Position numbers and translations under genes: made by a program. From contig OZ036012.1 of NCBI GenBank assembly GCA_964035015.1, forward strand, positions 1,877,073 to 1,941,072: a stretch of 64,000 nt of DNA. Reading direction: 5' to 3'. The notes beneath the pieces were generated by a model. The model worked only from the letters and a program-made list of their open reading frames with translations, was not told where the DNA came from and did not search any database. Numbering within the stretch: position 1 is the first letter of the stretch; every line of letters starts with the position of its first letter. This document shows, piece after piece, positions 23,925 to 32,409 of the stretch. The stretch is from Corallium rubrum. Lineage: Eukaryota; Cnidaria; Anthozoa; Scleralcyonacea; Coralliidae.

Positions 23925-24094
23925 GTGTTTACACTAGCGCAAGCCTGGCCAAGGCCAAAGCATAGGCCAACAAAAGAAGCAAGCCCAGATATTTTGGCCA
24001 AGGAATGGCCTAGGCTGGCCCAGGACGTGTTTACATTGCCAAAAAATAGGCCAAAGGTAGGCCAAGGCCAGGCAAAGGCTTGTAGTGTAAACAC
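23925..24094. repeat. 170-bp MITE M3 with GTGTTTACAC ends and GGCC-rich interior
   Basis: It begins GTGTTTACACTAGCGCAAGC and ends TAGTGTAAACAC. The interior is dominated by TTGGCC and AGGCC palindromes. A related design, with CCCGTTCACA ends and AGGCC-rich interior, occurs at 40,666-40,843. Confidence 0.65.
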
Positions 24095-24479
24095 GACTTT
24101 TAAGACGGACTGCATTTTTACAGCCCTGAAACGTCCAAGGCTATTTTCTAACCAAGACTCTGTTCATATGAAGCGGGCTGGCTCGGTTACTTGGGCCGAT
24201 TTTATGTCACGAAAATTTTTCTTTGACTACAAAAAGGACATATAATACACCGTGTGCTATACCTACAGAAAATAAAACCCGATTTTGCTTCGCTATTTGA
24301 TTTTGCATTTCTCAGATAGTCGTAATAAGATCTTTGGAGTTTGGGCTAGCCCATCTCATATGCATGAACGGCACTTAAGAGGTCTCTCAAAATAATTAGT
24401 TATCTATATTTTATTGTTTTCGGCATTAACTCGGTCTCGTCTCAGCTTTTTCTGTTTACGAGTAAAATCGTCTGAAGAC

Positions 24480-25072
24480 AGTAGTGATACCCCCCACTAT
24501 GGCGGCGGAAGTAATTAGTATGCAAACGGTGTGTAGCCCCTCATCTCATTAGTATTCATTTTATAGCGGCGCGTTACGTCAGCAAGCCCTAACCCTAATT
24601 CATTATGCATACGTCATTATTTCTCAGGCTCCTATGGGACACTCTAACCCTAATCTCATTACGTCATTCATTCTCATGCTCCTTCAGGACCCCCTAACCC
24701 TAACTTTCCCCCAACCCCCTAGCCCTAGCTTTCATTCAACCCCCCGGTTTTCACTACGTCATACTGACTTATTTATTCATTCTCAGACTCCTTTAGGACC
24801 CTTTTAACCCTAACTTTTCCCCCCAACCCCCACTGTCACTCAACCCCCCGGTTTTCACTACGTCATACCGACTTATTATTTATTCATTCTCAGACTCCTT
24901 TGGGACGTAGTAACCCTAACTTTCCCCCCTAACCCTAGATGTTACTTAACCCCCCGTCATAACCGATAGCTCTCCGACTGATTTCCGAAGTTACGTAAAA
25001 GGCACTCGACTTATATCCTTATATGTAATAGTAATCACCTTCTCATTTAAACACTTTACCCTACTGACAGTA
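24480..25072. repeat. Element 1 left terminal block with CCCTAA-type repeats
   Basis: The sequence from GTAATTAGTATGCAAACGGT at 24,511 recurs in the same orientation at 25,081, a direct repeat of about 570 bp. The right end carries only one copy. The block contains many telomere-like CCCTAACCCTAA and CTAACCCTAACTTTCCCCC stretches. It also has repeated TTTTCACTACGTCAT and TTCATTCTCAGACTCCTT motifs. Confidence 0.75.
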
Positions 25073-25645
25073 ATTAGTATGCAAACGGTGTGTAGCCCCT
25101 CATCTCATTAGTATTCATTTTATAGCGGCGCGTTACGTCAGCAAGCCCTAACCCTAATATCATTATTTATGCTACCCTCTTAACCCTAACTTTCCCCCCT
25201 AAACCAAAGTTGTTACTCAACCCCCTTGGTTTTCACTACGTCATTCCCGATTGGTCTCCGACTGATTTCCGAAGTTACGTAAAAGGCACTGGACTTATCT
25301 CTTTATAACTAATAGAAACCAACTTTCATTTAAACCCTTAACCCTACTTATAGCCAACACTTGTGGGACACGTAGACGTACAGAGCATGCGTACAATAAA
25401 CTTTAACAAAATAGACGTTCTTTACAAGGAACTAAAAAGAAAGTGAGAGAGACACTTTATATTTTTTATCTGAAACCTTGTCTCGATGAGTATAGAGAGT
25501 TTTGGGCAGCCAAAGTGTCTGAATTGGCAGAGCTCATATAGACTCAGATTAATAGCATACATGAATATTATATCAGTTTGGAACTTAAACGGCCATCTTT
25601 ACCCATTTATTTGGACATATGTGCCGACTTGTCGCTTATTTGGCT

Positions 25646-25852
25646 TTAGTGTATAAAGTAAACGATGCCTTGAATGAAGAAACCGTTCGGCAAGCTGTTC
25701 GATAGACATTGAAACACTTTCTTCAGATAAACGGCTGACTCGGCTATTTTATTAACGTCGTCAAGCATCTTGTTAATGTTGCTACGGCTGATATTTGCAT
25801 ATTTATCCTGAGTGCACGTGCAGGAGACAAAAGAAAAACTCATTAGGGGCAA
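25646..25852 (-). CDS. Possible 68-residue protein, left arm copy
   Basis: A small frame without recognised domains. It has a predicted helical middle (NINKMLDDVNKIAESAVYLK) and an aromatic C-terminus. Its mirror copy (30,516-30,722) differs by one residue, but the arms are so similar that this says nothing about selection. It lies downstream of the zinc-binding gene in the same orientation. It may not be a real gene. Confidence 0.3.
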   Translation of the reverse strand: MPLMSFSFVSCTCTQDKYANISRSNINKMLDDVNKIAESAVYLKKVFQCLSNSLPNGFFIQGIVYFIH

Positions 25853-25950
25853 TTAAGAGGATTAAGCGCTTGGGCAGGTCTAGGCGAGAAAGTCATTAAC
25901 GTGTACTTTGCATAAGACAGAATTCACAACAATCGGTTTAAAATATTTAT

Positions 25951-26625
25951 TTACACAAAAAACTCTTGATTATTTAGTGATCTATCGGTAACACTAGCAT
26001 ATGGGCATACAGTACATCTTATAATCCGAAGGCATGGATCATGAGTCTTGAATTCTGTACCACAAACATTACATATCAGATTTCGAATAACGCATTTGTT
26101 AAAATATTTCCACAAACACTTAGGACACTCAATTACATGTGTAAAGTTAACAGGATTCTGACAACGTTCGCAATCAACAGGTTCGTCAATTATAGAATTT
26201 TCTGATTCTATTTCGGTGTAATCTTTATCGTGTTCGGAATCTTCTTCGGAGGAAGTTTCTTCGTTTTCGCTCTCTGATTCTGTTTCTTCTTCTGCCTGCG
26301 CCAACATTGTCAGCACTCGAACATTTTCGATAAGGTTTTTGTCAATGTTAATGTCGGCGAGTCCTTTTACAAATACATTTAGACCAGCTGGTTCGGGAAT
26401 TCCTGAGAAGTAAGGTGATACGCAGTATTCTACCAATTCGGCTATTTTTGTGTTTGGTATAGTTCTTCCTTGATACACAATTTCTCCTTTGGGATTCCAT
26501 GTTAAGTTGACATAGGACGCGAGTAAACTATTCAGCAAAGAAGACGCTGTCGCTTCATCCACTCCGTAGTCAAAGTGTGACAGTATTTCTTTAACACGAA
26601 AATCATCATGTAGTCTTTCTCCCAT
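25951..26625 (-). CDS. Acidic zinc-binding protein of element 1, left arm copy
   Basis: A 224-residue protein of unknown function. Residues 1-110 are a globular, mostly helical region. Residues about 112-149 are a strongly acidic Glu/Ser tract. Residues 150-210 hold ten cysteines, mostly as C-x2-C pairs (C152/C155, C167/C170, C185/C188, C204/C207), plus C178 and C198, which suggests at least two zinc ribbons. An acidic tract followed by paired CxxC motifs recalls small regulatory proteins of animal DNA viruses, but no LxCxE motif is present. The AATAAATATTTT signal overlapping the stop codon probably directs polyadenylation. The right-arm copy (29,743-30,417) encodes an identical protein. It starts 43 bp after the 105-residue gene, suggesting joint transcription. 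Confidence 0.65.
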   Translation of the reverse strand: MGERLHDDFRVKEILSHFDYGVDEATASSLLNSLLASYVNLTWNPKGEIVYQGRTIPNTKIAELVEYCVSPYFSGIPEPAGLNVFVKGLADINIDKNLIENVRVLTMLAQAEEETESESENEETSSEEDSEHDKDYTEIESENSIIDEPVDCERCQNPVNFTHVIECPKCLWKYFNKCVIRNLICNVCGTEFKTHDPCLRIIRCTVCPYASVTDRSLNNQEFFV

Positions 26626-26668
26626 CGTGTTCAGGGTTCGAATGAGGGCCTTTACAAATATCGTTCTT

Positions 26669-26986
26669 TTATATTAGTTCTGCGAGTCCTTCTAAAACAG
26701 GACCAAGTAAGACATCAAGAAATCCTGCGCCTTTTTGAACCAGTATCTCCTTTTTTCTCATAAAACTACTTCGGGGACTAGCCAAAGTTGATATGTCGTC
26801 GCTATAAGGCTTAACGTCTTCAAGCAAAGCAGGTGATAATTGATATTGCATTGACCAAAAGTTCAACATACAATCACAAATGCATCTAATTTGCTCGGGG
26901 CTTGCAGTCTCCAACAGAGCTCGCTGTTGAATAGGTTCACTTGTACATAAAAGTTCAAGAAACGGTTTGTGCTTTTTGATCAACAT
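26669..26986 (-). CDS. pX/core-like short protein of element 1, left arm copy
   Basis: A 105-residue protein. Residues 1-60 are helical (KKHKPFLELLC...SPEQIRCICDCMLN). A basic stretch with RKKEILVQKGAGF follows (about 78-90), and the C-terminus is a hydrophobic, possibly amphipathic helix (LDVLLGPVLEGLAEL). The basic-then-GxGF-then-hydrophobic layout recalls adenovirus pX/pVI-type and adintovirus core proteins, which condense DNA or act on membranes. Similar short frames occur next to packaging ATPases in other invertebrate genomes, from memory. The assignment rests on layout and not on an alignment. Confidence 0.55.
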   Translation of the reverse strand: MLIKKHKPFLELLCTSEPIQQRALLETASPEQIRCICDCMLNFWSMQYQLSPALLEDVKPYSDDISTLASPRSSFMRKKEILVQKGAGFLDVLLGPVLEGLAELI

Positions 26987-27039
26987 CTCTATTTGACAGT
27001 CAGTGTCTAAATGAGGAAAACGCTACCAAAACACACATT

Positions 27040-27430
27040 TTAAGAGGAGGAGGAGAAAGAGGAGGAGGAGGAGAAAGAGGAGGAGGAGGAGGAGGAGGAG
27101 ATGGAGGAGGAGAAAGGAGGAGGAGGAGGAGGAGGAGAAAGAGGAGGAGGAGGAGGAGAAAGAGGAGGAGGAGGAGAAAGAGGAGGAGGAGGAGGAGGAG
27201 GAGGAGAAAGAGGAGGAGGAGGAGGAGGAGGAGGAGAAAGAGGAGGAGGAGAAAGAGGAGGAGGAGAAAGAGGAGGAGGAGAAAGAGGAGGAGGAGAAGG
27301 AGGAGGAGAAAGAGGAGGAGGAGGAGAAAGAGGAGGAGAAGGAGGAGGAGGAGGAGGAGGAGAAAGAGGAGGAGGAGGAGGAGAAAGAGGAGGAGGAGAA
27401 AGAGAAGAAGGAGTAGGAGGAGGAGGAACA
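27040..27430 (+). repeat. Polypurine (GGAGGA/GGAGAAAGA)n array, left
   Basis: About 390 bases of almost pure purine on the plus strand. It forms the inner end of the left arm, and its inverse, a CCTCCT/TTTCTCC array, is at 28,905-29,325. Reading frames through it are artefacts. Such mirror-repeat tracts can form triplexes and often misassemble. Confidence 0.95.
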
Positions 27431-27510
27431 AATAAACACATACATACAAAAGCAGTTAGCTTAAAAATATTTATTTCGGTTTTCGTTCAAACATATACAT
27501 ATAAAAAGTT

Positions 27511-28893
27511 TTAGTAAGGTCTGCTTCTTAGATTATATTTAGGCGTTTTTATTTTAAAGGTAGCGTGATAGTCTTTCTTGTCTTCTGGTGATAATTGTGA
27601 TACATCTTCTTTTGTCATGGGTAAATATTTTGATCTAGTCATCAATAGATGATGTTCATACTCTTCTCTATCATCTGGGGTCATCTTTGCCAAGTCACTT
27701 TCTTTCCAATCCGAAGAGCTTTCCCAATTATGAAAGAAATTATGTTTAAGCGTCGGTTGTTCAACGGTAGGAGGCGGTGTTACAAAATAGGTTTTAGGTG
27801 TAGCATGGAAACTCCACGGAAGATCGTCAGTTTCTTGCTTTATCTCCGGTGTCAAATTTGGTGTATTTTGCTGAGTTTGAAGATTAGTCAGAGGTTGAGA
27901 CTGATTTTGCAGTTGGTTTTGAAACGTCAGAAAACGTCCTAGCTGATTGGAGTAAAGTATGCTCTTTTCTTCAGGTGTTACCTGTGGCGCTTGTACAATA
28001 TCTTGCATTTTTTGTTCTGTATTGTACATGGCATTAACGATTGGAGGTAATTGATAGGATTGCTTTTGTATGAAACTACCCAGCTGTTGCTGCAGGCTTG
28101 AGCTATTTTCTCCAGGTAGAACATTGGTCTTGAGGCGATGATCGTCGTCCGTGGTCGGTTTCAGATCAAGCATTAAATAACCATGAGGACGAGTTGTGGC
28201 TTCCTCGTAACTCTTCATAAATTCATGGACATGACCTGGGTTCACCTGCCGTGCCAAGACAGAAATTTGTTGCTTATCCCTCGGAGACTTGAATAGTACG
28301 ATATAGTGTGCGTTGAGGCTGATGTTTCTTGTTTCTTTGCCTTGGTGAAATATATTCTGAACAATATAGATCACGGAGAGATTCCTGTGATGACTACCTT
28401 TAGTAAATAGACTAGCAATACGTTTATCTCTTCCTGACTGATCCATGAGATCATCGAGGACGATCAGGTTACGTTGAGAGACCTCAAGAAAATTATCAGA
28501 GTCAATGTCGGAAGGTATACCCTCATAGAATTCGATGCCTGGTATTGTTTTGATCATTTCTAAATACATGGGCTGCCATTGCCCATAGCACCAAATGATA
28601 CGTTCGGGAGGAGGATTAATCGTAGTTTTGGCGTTTTCAAGAAGCGTTTTCACCCATACTGTTTTACCACTCTGTGTGCATCCAGCGACAATGCAAGTAA
28701 ATGGATGCTGCATGACTGTTGCGTCATTGAGAAGATGTGCTGGTCTTGAATAAGTACTGTTTTTATGGAAATTTTTTATATGACGTTGCATGTTGAATAG
28801 TGTAGAAAACGTTTTTCCACAAATGCTGCAGACATAAGACATGTTCACTCGTTGAAGAACATGAGCAGAATAAACATTTCTAGAGAATGTCAT
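27511..28893 (-). CDS. A32/FtsK-like packaging ATPase with N-terminal C2H2 zinc finger
   Basis: A 460-residue protein, the only single-copy gene of element 1. Residues 20-43 form a C2H2 finger (CSICGKTF...H...H). An ATPase core follows, with Walker A GCTQSGKT (71-78), Walker B NLIVLDDLMD (142-151) and the HHRNLSVIYIVQN sensor segment (168-180) typical of A32-like viral genome-packaging motors. These motors pump DNA into preformed capsids (established for the family). The C-terminal 200 residues are Gln/Pro-rich with an EEYEHHLLMTRSKY block and a basic KTPKYNLRSRPY end. Methionine 18 (28,842) is an alternative start just before the finger. An AATAAATATTTT signal lies about 45 bp past the stop. 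An ATPase without a capsid gene suggests use of another virus's particle. Confidence 0.88.
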   Translation of the reverse strand: MTFSRNVYSAHVLQRVNMSYVCSICGKTFSTLFNMQRHIKNFHKNSTYSRPAHLLNDATVMQHPFTCIVAGCTQSGKTVWVKTLLENAKTTINPPPERIIWCYGQWQPMYLEMIKTIPGIEFYEGIPSDIDSDNFLEVSQRNLIVLDDLMDQSGRDKRIASLFTKGSHHRNLSVIYIVQNIFHQGKETRNISLNAHYIVLFKSPRDKQQISVLARQVNPGHVHEFMKSYEEATTRPHGYLMLDLKPTTDDDHRLKTNVLPGENSSSLQQQLGSFIQKQSYQLPPIVNAMYNTEQKMQDIVQAPQVTPEEKSILYSNQLGRFLTFQNQLQNQSQPLTNLQTQQNTPNLTPEIKQETDDLPWSFHATPKTYFVTPPPTVEQPTLKHNFFHNWESSSDWKESDLAKMTPDDREEYEHHLLMTRSKYLPMTKEDVSQLSPEDKKDYHATFKIKTPKYNLRSRPY

Positions 28894-28904
28894 ATTATTT
28901 ATTC

Positions 28905-29325
28905 CTCCTCCTCCTCTTTCTCCTCCTCCTCCTCCTCCTCCTCCTCTTTCTCCTCCTCCTCCTCTTTCTCCTCCTCCTCCTCTTTCTCCTCCTCCTCTTT
29001 CTCCTCCTCCTCCTCCTCCTCCTCCCCCTCCTCTTTCTCCTCCTCCTCTTTCTCCTCCTCCTCCTCTTTCTCCTCCTCCTCCTCCTCTTTCTCCTCCTCC
29101 TCTTTCTCCTCCTCCTCCTCCTCCTCCTCCTCCCCCTCCTCTTTCTCCTCCTCCTCTTTCTCCTCCTCCTCCTCCTCCTCCTCCTCTTTCTCCTCCTCCT
29201 CCTCTTTCTCCTCCTCCTCCTCCTCTTTCTCCTCCTCCTCCTCCTCCTCTTTCTCCTCCTCCTTCTCCTCCTCCTCCTCCTCCTCCTCCTCTTTCTCCTC
29301 CTCCTCCTCTTTCTCCTCCTCCTCT
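28905..29325 (+). repeat. Polypyrimidine (CCT/TTTCTCC)n array, right
   Basis: Inverse counterpart of the array at 27,040-27,430, ending CTCCTCTTAAAATGTGTGT, which matches the left arm edge exactly. It differs from the left array in unit order and includes CCCCCTC variants, so the arrays have drifted more than the arms. Confidence 0.95.
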
Positions 29326-29381
29326 TAAAATGTGTGTTTTGGTAGCGTTTTCCTCATTTAGACACTGACTGTCAAATAGAG

Positions 29382-29699
29382 ATGTTGATCAAAAAGCACA
29401 AACCGTTTCTTGAACTTTTATGTACAAGTGAACCTATTCAACAGCGAGCTCTGTTGGAGACTGCAAGCCCCGAGCAAATTAGATGCATTTGTGATTGTAT
29501 GTTGAACGTTTGGTCAATGCAATATCAATTATCACCTGCTTTGCTTGAAGACGTTAAGCCTTATAGCGACGACATATCAACTTTGGCTAGTCCCCGAAGT
29601 AGTTTTATGAGAAAAAAGGAGATACTGATTCAAAAAGGCGCAGGATTTCTTGATGTCTTACTTGGTCCTGTTTTAGAAGGACTCGCAGAACTAATATAA
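29382..29699 (+). CDS. pX/core-like short protein of element 1, right arm copy
   Basis: Mirror copy of 26,669-26,986 with two substitutions (Val for Phe near residue 43, Ile for Val near residue 82). It starts about 50 bp from the polypyrimidine array and runs outwards. Because the ATPase reads the other way, this copy is divergent from it, while the left copy is co-oriented with it. Confidence 0.55.
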   Translation: MLIKKHKPFLELLCTSEPIQQRALLETASPEQIRCICDCMLNVWSMQYQLSPALLEDVKPYSDDISTLASPRSSFMRKKEILIQKGAGFLDVLLGPVLEGLAELI

Positions 29700-29742
29700 A
29701 AGAACGATATTTGTAAAGGCCCTCATTCGAACCCTGAACACG

Positions 29743-30417
29743 ATGGGAGAAAGACTACATGATGATTTTCGTGTTAAAGAAATACTGTCACACTTTGACT
29801 ACGGAGTGGATGAAGCGACAGCGTCTTCTTTGCTGAATAGTTTACTCGCGTCCTATGTCAACTTAACATGGAATCCCAAAGGAGAAATTGTGTATCAAGG
29901 AAGAACTATACCAAACACAAAAATAGCCGAATTGGTAGAATACTGCGTATCACCTTACTTCTCAGGAATTCCCGAACCAGCTGGTCTAAATGTATTTGTA
30001 AAAGGACTCGCCGACATTAACATTGACAAAAACCTTATCGAAAATGTTCGAGTGCTGACAATGTTGGCGCAGGCAGAAGAAGAAACAGAATCAGAGAGCG
30101 AAAACGAAGAAACTTCCTCCGAAGAAGATTCCGAACACGATAAAGATTACACCGAAATAGAATCAGAAAATTCTATAATTGACGAACCTGTTGATTGCGA
30201 ACGTTGTCAGAATCCTGTTAACTTTACACATGTAATTGAGTGTCCTAAGTGTTTGTGGAAATATTTTAACAAATGCGTTATTCGAAATCTGATATGTAAT
30301 GTTTGTGGTACAGAATTCAAGACTCATGATCCATGCCTTCGGATTATAAGATGTACTGTATGCCCATATGCTAGTGTTACCGATAGATCACTAAATAATC
30401 AAGAGTTTTTTGTGTAA
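29743..30417 (+). CDS. Acidic zinc-binding protein of element 1, right arm copy
   Basis: The protein is identical to the left-arm copy, including the acidic tract and all ten cysteines. Identity between the copies points to recent duplication or to gene conversion between the arms. The stop codon overlaps an AATAAATATTTT polyadenylation-like signal. Confidence 0.65.
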   Translation: MGERLHDDFRVKEILSHFDYGVDEATASSLLNSLLASYVNLTWNPKGEIVYQGRTIPNTKIAELVEYCVSPYFSGIPEPAGLNVFVKGLADINIDKNLIENVRVLTMLAQAEEETESESENEETSSEEDSEHDKDYTEIESENSIIDEPVDCERCQNPVNFTHVIECPKCLWKYFNKCVIRNLICNVCGTEFKTHDPCLRIIRCTVCPYASVTDRSLNNQEFFV

Positions 30418-30515
30418 ATAAATATTTTAAACCGATTGTTGTGAATTCTGTCTTATGCAAAGTACACGCTAATGACTTTCTCGCCTAGACCTGCCCAAGC
30501 GCTTAATCCTCTTAA

Positions 30516-30722
30516 TTGCCCCTAATGAGTTTTTCTTTTGTCTCCTGCACGTGCACTCAGGATAAATATGCAAATATCAGCCGTAGCAACATTAACAAGA
30601 TGCTTGACGACGTTAATAAAATAGCCGAGTCAGCCGTTTATCTGAAGAAAGTGTTTCAATGTCTATCGAACGGCTTGCCGAACGGTTTCTTCATTCAAGG
30701 CATCGTTTACTTTATACACTAA
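30516..30722 (+). CDS. Possible 68-residue protein, right arm copy
   Basis: Mirror copy of 25,646-25,852 with one Gly/Ser difference. No domain is recognised, and it may be non-coding sequence. Confidence 0.28.
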   Translation: MPLMSFSFVSCTCTQDKYANISRSNINKMLDDVNKIAESAVYLKKVFQCLSNGLPNGFFIQGIVYFIH

Positions 30723-31330
30723 AGCCAAATAAGCGACAAGTCGGCACATATGTCCAAATAAATGGGTAAAGATGGCCGTTTAAGTTCCAAACTGATATAA
30801 TATTCATGTATGCTATTAATCTGAGTCTATATGAGCTCTGCCAATTCAGACACTTTGGCTGCCCAAAACTCTCTATACTCATCGAGACAAGGTTTCAGAT
30901 AAAAAATATAAAGTGTCTCTCTCACTTTCTTTTTAGTTCCTTGTAAAGAACGTCTATTTTGTTAAAGTTTATTGTACGCATGCTCTGTACGTCTACGTGT
31001 CCCACAAGTGTTGGCTATAAGTAGGGTTAAGGGTTTAAATGAAAGTTGGTTTCTATTAGTTATAAAGAGATAAGTCCAGTGCCTTTTACGTAACTTCGGA
31101 AATCAGTCGGAGACCAATCGGGAATGACGTAGTGAAAACCAAGGGGGTTGAGTAACAACTTTGGTTTAGGGGGGAAAGTTAGGGTTAAGAGGGTAGCATA
31201 AATAATGATATTAGGGTTAGGGCTTGCTGACGTAACGCGCCGCTATAAAATGAATACTAATGAGATGAGGGGCTACACACCGTTTGCATACTAATTACTT
31301 CCGCCGCCATAGTGGGGGGTATCACTACTG

Positions 31331-31404
31331 ACGACTCCCGGGTTTTTAGCATTTTAATCAAACGAACGTTAGTTTGATTAAAATGCTAAAACCCCGAGAG
31401 TCGT
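31331..31404. repeat. 74-bp palindrome at the right edge of element 1
   Basis: ACGACTCCCGGGTTTTTAGC begins a near-perfect hairpin whose other arm ends GAGAGTCGT. The loop is GAACGTTA. It begins within the right target duplication of element 1. Confidence 0.85.
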
Positions 31405-31676
31405 ACTCCGTCGAGAAAAGGTTATAAGACGAAACTTGTGGTTAAATCATTTCCTTGCAATGCGTGAGCGTGCTCCGACCCGCCGAATGACCTTGCGTCA
31501 GCAAGACGTATAATAAAGTAAAAATACCCAGAAAAATCGTAAATTGTACGACAAATAGTTAAAACAAAATAGATGCCTATGACGATAGCAGGGAATCCGC
31601 TAAAGCGTTTAGCCAATTTTTGCGGATACTGGTTGCTAAACCATAATCCGCTATGTCATGAGCGCGGTTGTGTGTG

Positions 31677-31724
<48 letters not shown>

Positions 31725-31838
31725 TGTGTGTGATAATTATGTCCAAAAAGTGGGGGGATGTGTCCCACCCCCACCCCCACCCAGGATTGACGCGCCTGCT
31801 TTCAAGCCCATCGTGTTGTCGAAAAACGTTATCTTTTC

Positions 31839-31872
<34 letters not shown>

Positions 31873-32185
31873 GAGGGGAAATCTCGGATAGTCATGCAAA
31901 GTCTCATGAAAGGGTTAATGGTATTAAGAAATAACTATAAGGCACAATGTTTGAACCAAACTTTTATATTTGAAGTAGTTACTGTTTAATTTCAATTTAT
32001 TTTTAATTTATTCAAAGGTTAATTAAGTTCCCCGCGTATATGCGCGGCATTTGTTTGTTTCTGATGCTCAAACAACAAAACTTGATGCAGTTGATATATT
32101 TCGTATTATACGGCTCTGAAGAAGAGCACAGCGTTTTGAGCCAACTCCATATTTAAATTAAGGCGAATAACATTGCTCACTTGAC
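31405..32185. other. Stretch without genes, with a (TG)n tract and an M1 relative
   Basis: A (TG)n microsatellite lies at 31,668-31,732 and an M1-core copy (GTCTAACGCCAGACGATTTT) at about 31,846. No gene is supported. Confidence 0.6.
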
Positions 32186-32409
32186 TAACAAAAGGTACGC
32201 TATGCGTACATGTATCTGCGCCAAATCTTGTAATAAGATCTTAAACGATCTTACAACATCTTATAAGATTTTAGCGACATCTAATAAGATAACAAACGTA
32301 TTGGGATATATCTTCACTGCAGTTGATCCGGATACCGCGTGTTTAAAGTATACCCCTGAATCGTCTGTAGGTTTGTGCCATTCACGAAACTTCTACAGTT
32401 AGATAGAGC

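Larger units (their letters stand above)
25080..27440. repeat. Element 1 left inverted arm
   Basis: Base-for-base inverse of 28,905-31,310 apart from a few substitutions and differing repeat lengths in the purine array. It includes the terminal sequence, three reading frames on the minus strand and the GGA-rich array. The coding differences I can see are one Phe/Val and one Val/Ile in the 105-residue protein and one Ser/Gly in the 68-residue frame. Confidence 0.9.
28905..31310. repeat. Element 1 right inverted arm
   Basis: The inverse of the left arm, carrying the same genes on the plus strand. It reaches the terminal sequence directly, without the extra 570-bp direct repeat of the left end. 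Confidence 0.9.
24480..31329. mobile_element. Element 1: virus-like element with Polinton-type ends and long inverted arms
   Basis: The element starts AGTAGTGATACCCCCCACTA and ends with the inverse (TAGTGGGGGGTATCACTACT). It is flanked by GAAGAC on the left (24,474-24,479) and GACGAC on the right (31,330-31,335), a 6-bp duplication with one mismatch. AG...CT ends with 6-bp duplications are the known signature of Polinton/Maverick integration. Arms of about 2.2 kb (25,080-27,440 and 28,905-31,310) are inverted and nearly identical. Each carries the same short genes. The single-copy centre (27,440-28,900) holds a packaging ATPase gene. There is no polymerase, integrase, protease or recognisable capsid gene, so it is non-autonomous or depends on undiscovered partners. 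Confidence 0.75.

Noticed and set aside
24480..25200. CCCTAA repeats as a real chromosome end
   Set aside because: The motifs are interspersed, not an uninterrupted array, and unique sequence continues on both sides.
25951..26625. LxCxE retinoblastoma-binding motif in the acidic zinc protein
   Set aside because: I looked for L-x-C-x-E in the 224-residue sequence and found none.
27000..27514. Leu/Ser/Pro/Gly-rich frames across the purine arrays, also at 28,852-29,345
   Set aside because: Low-complexity translations of GGA/CCT repeats in several frames at once.
24480..31329. Element 1 inverted arms as a pure assembly artefact
   Set aside because: The arms differ at several bases and in repeat-unit order, and the left end has an extra 570-bp repeat. 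The ends also carry a Polinton-type duplication. It cannot be excluded without long reads.
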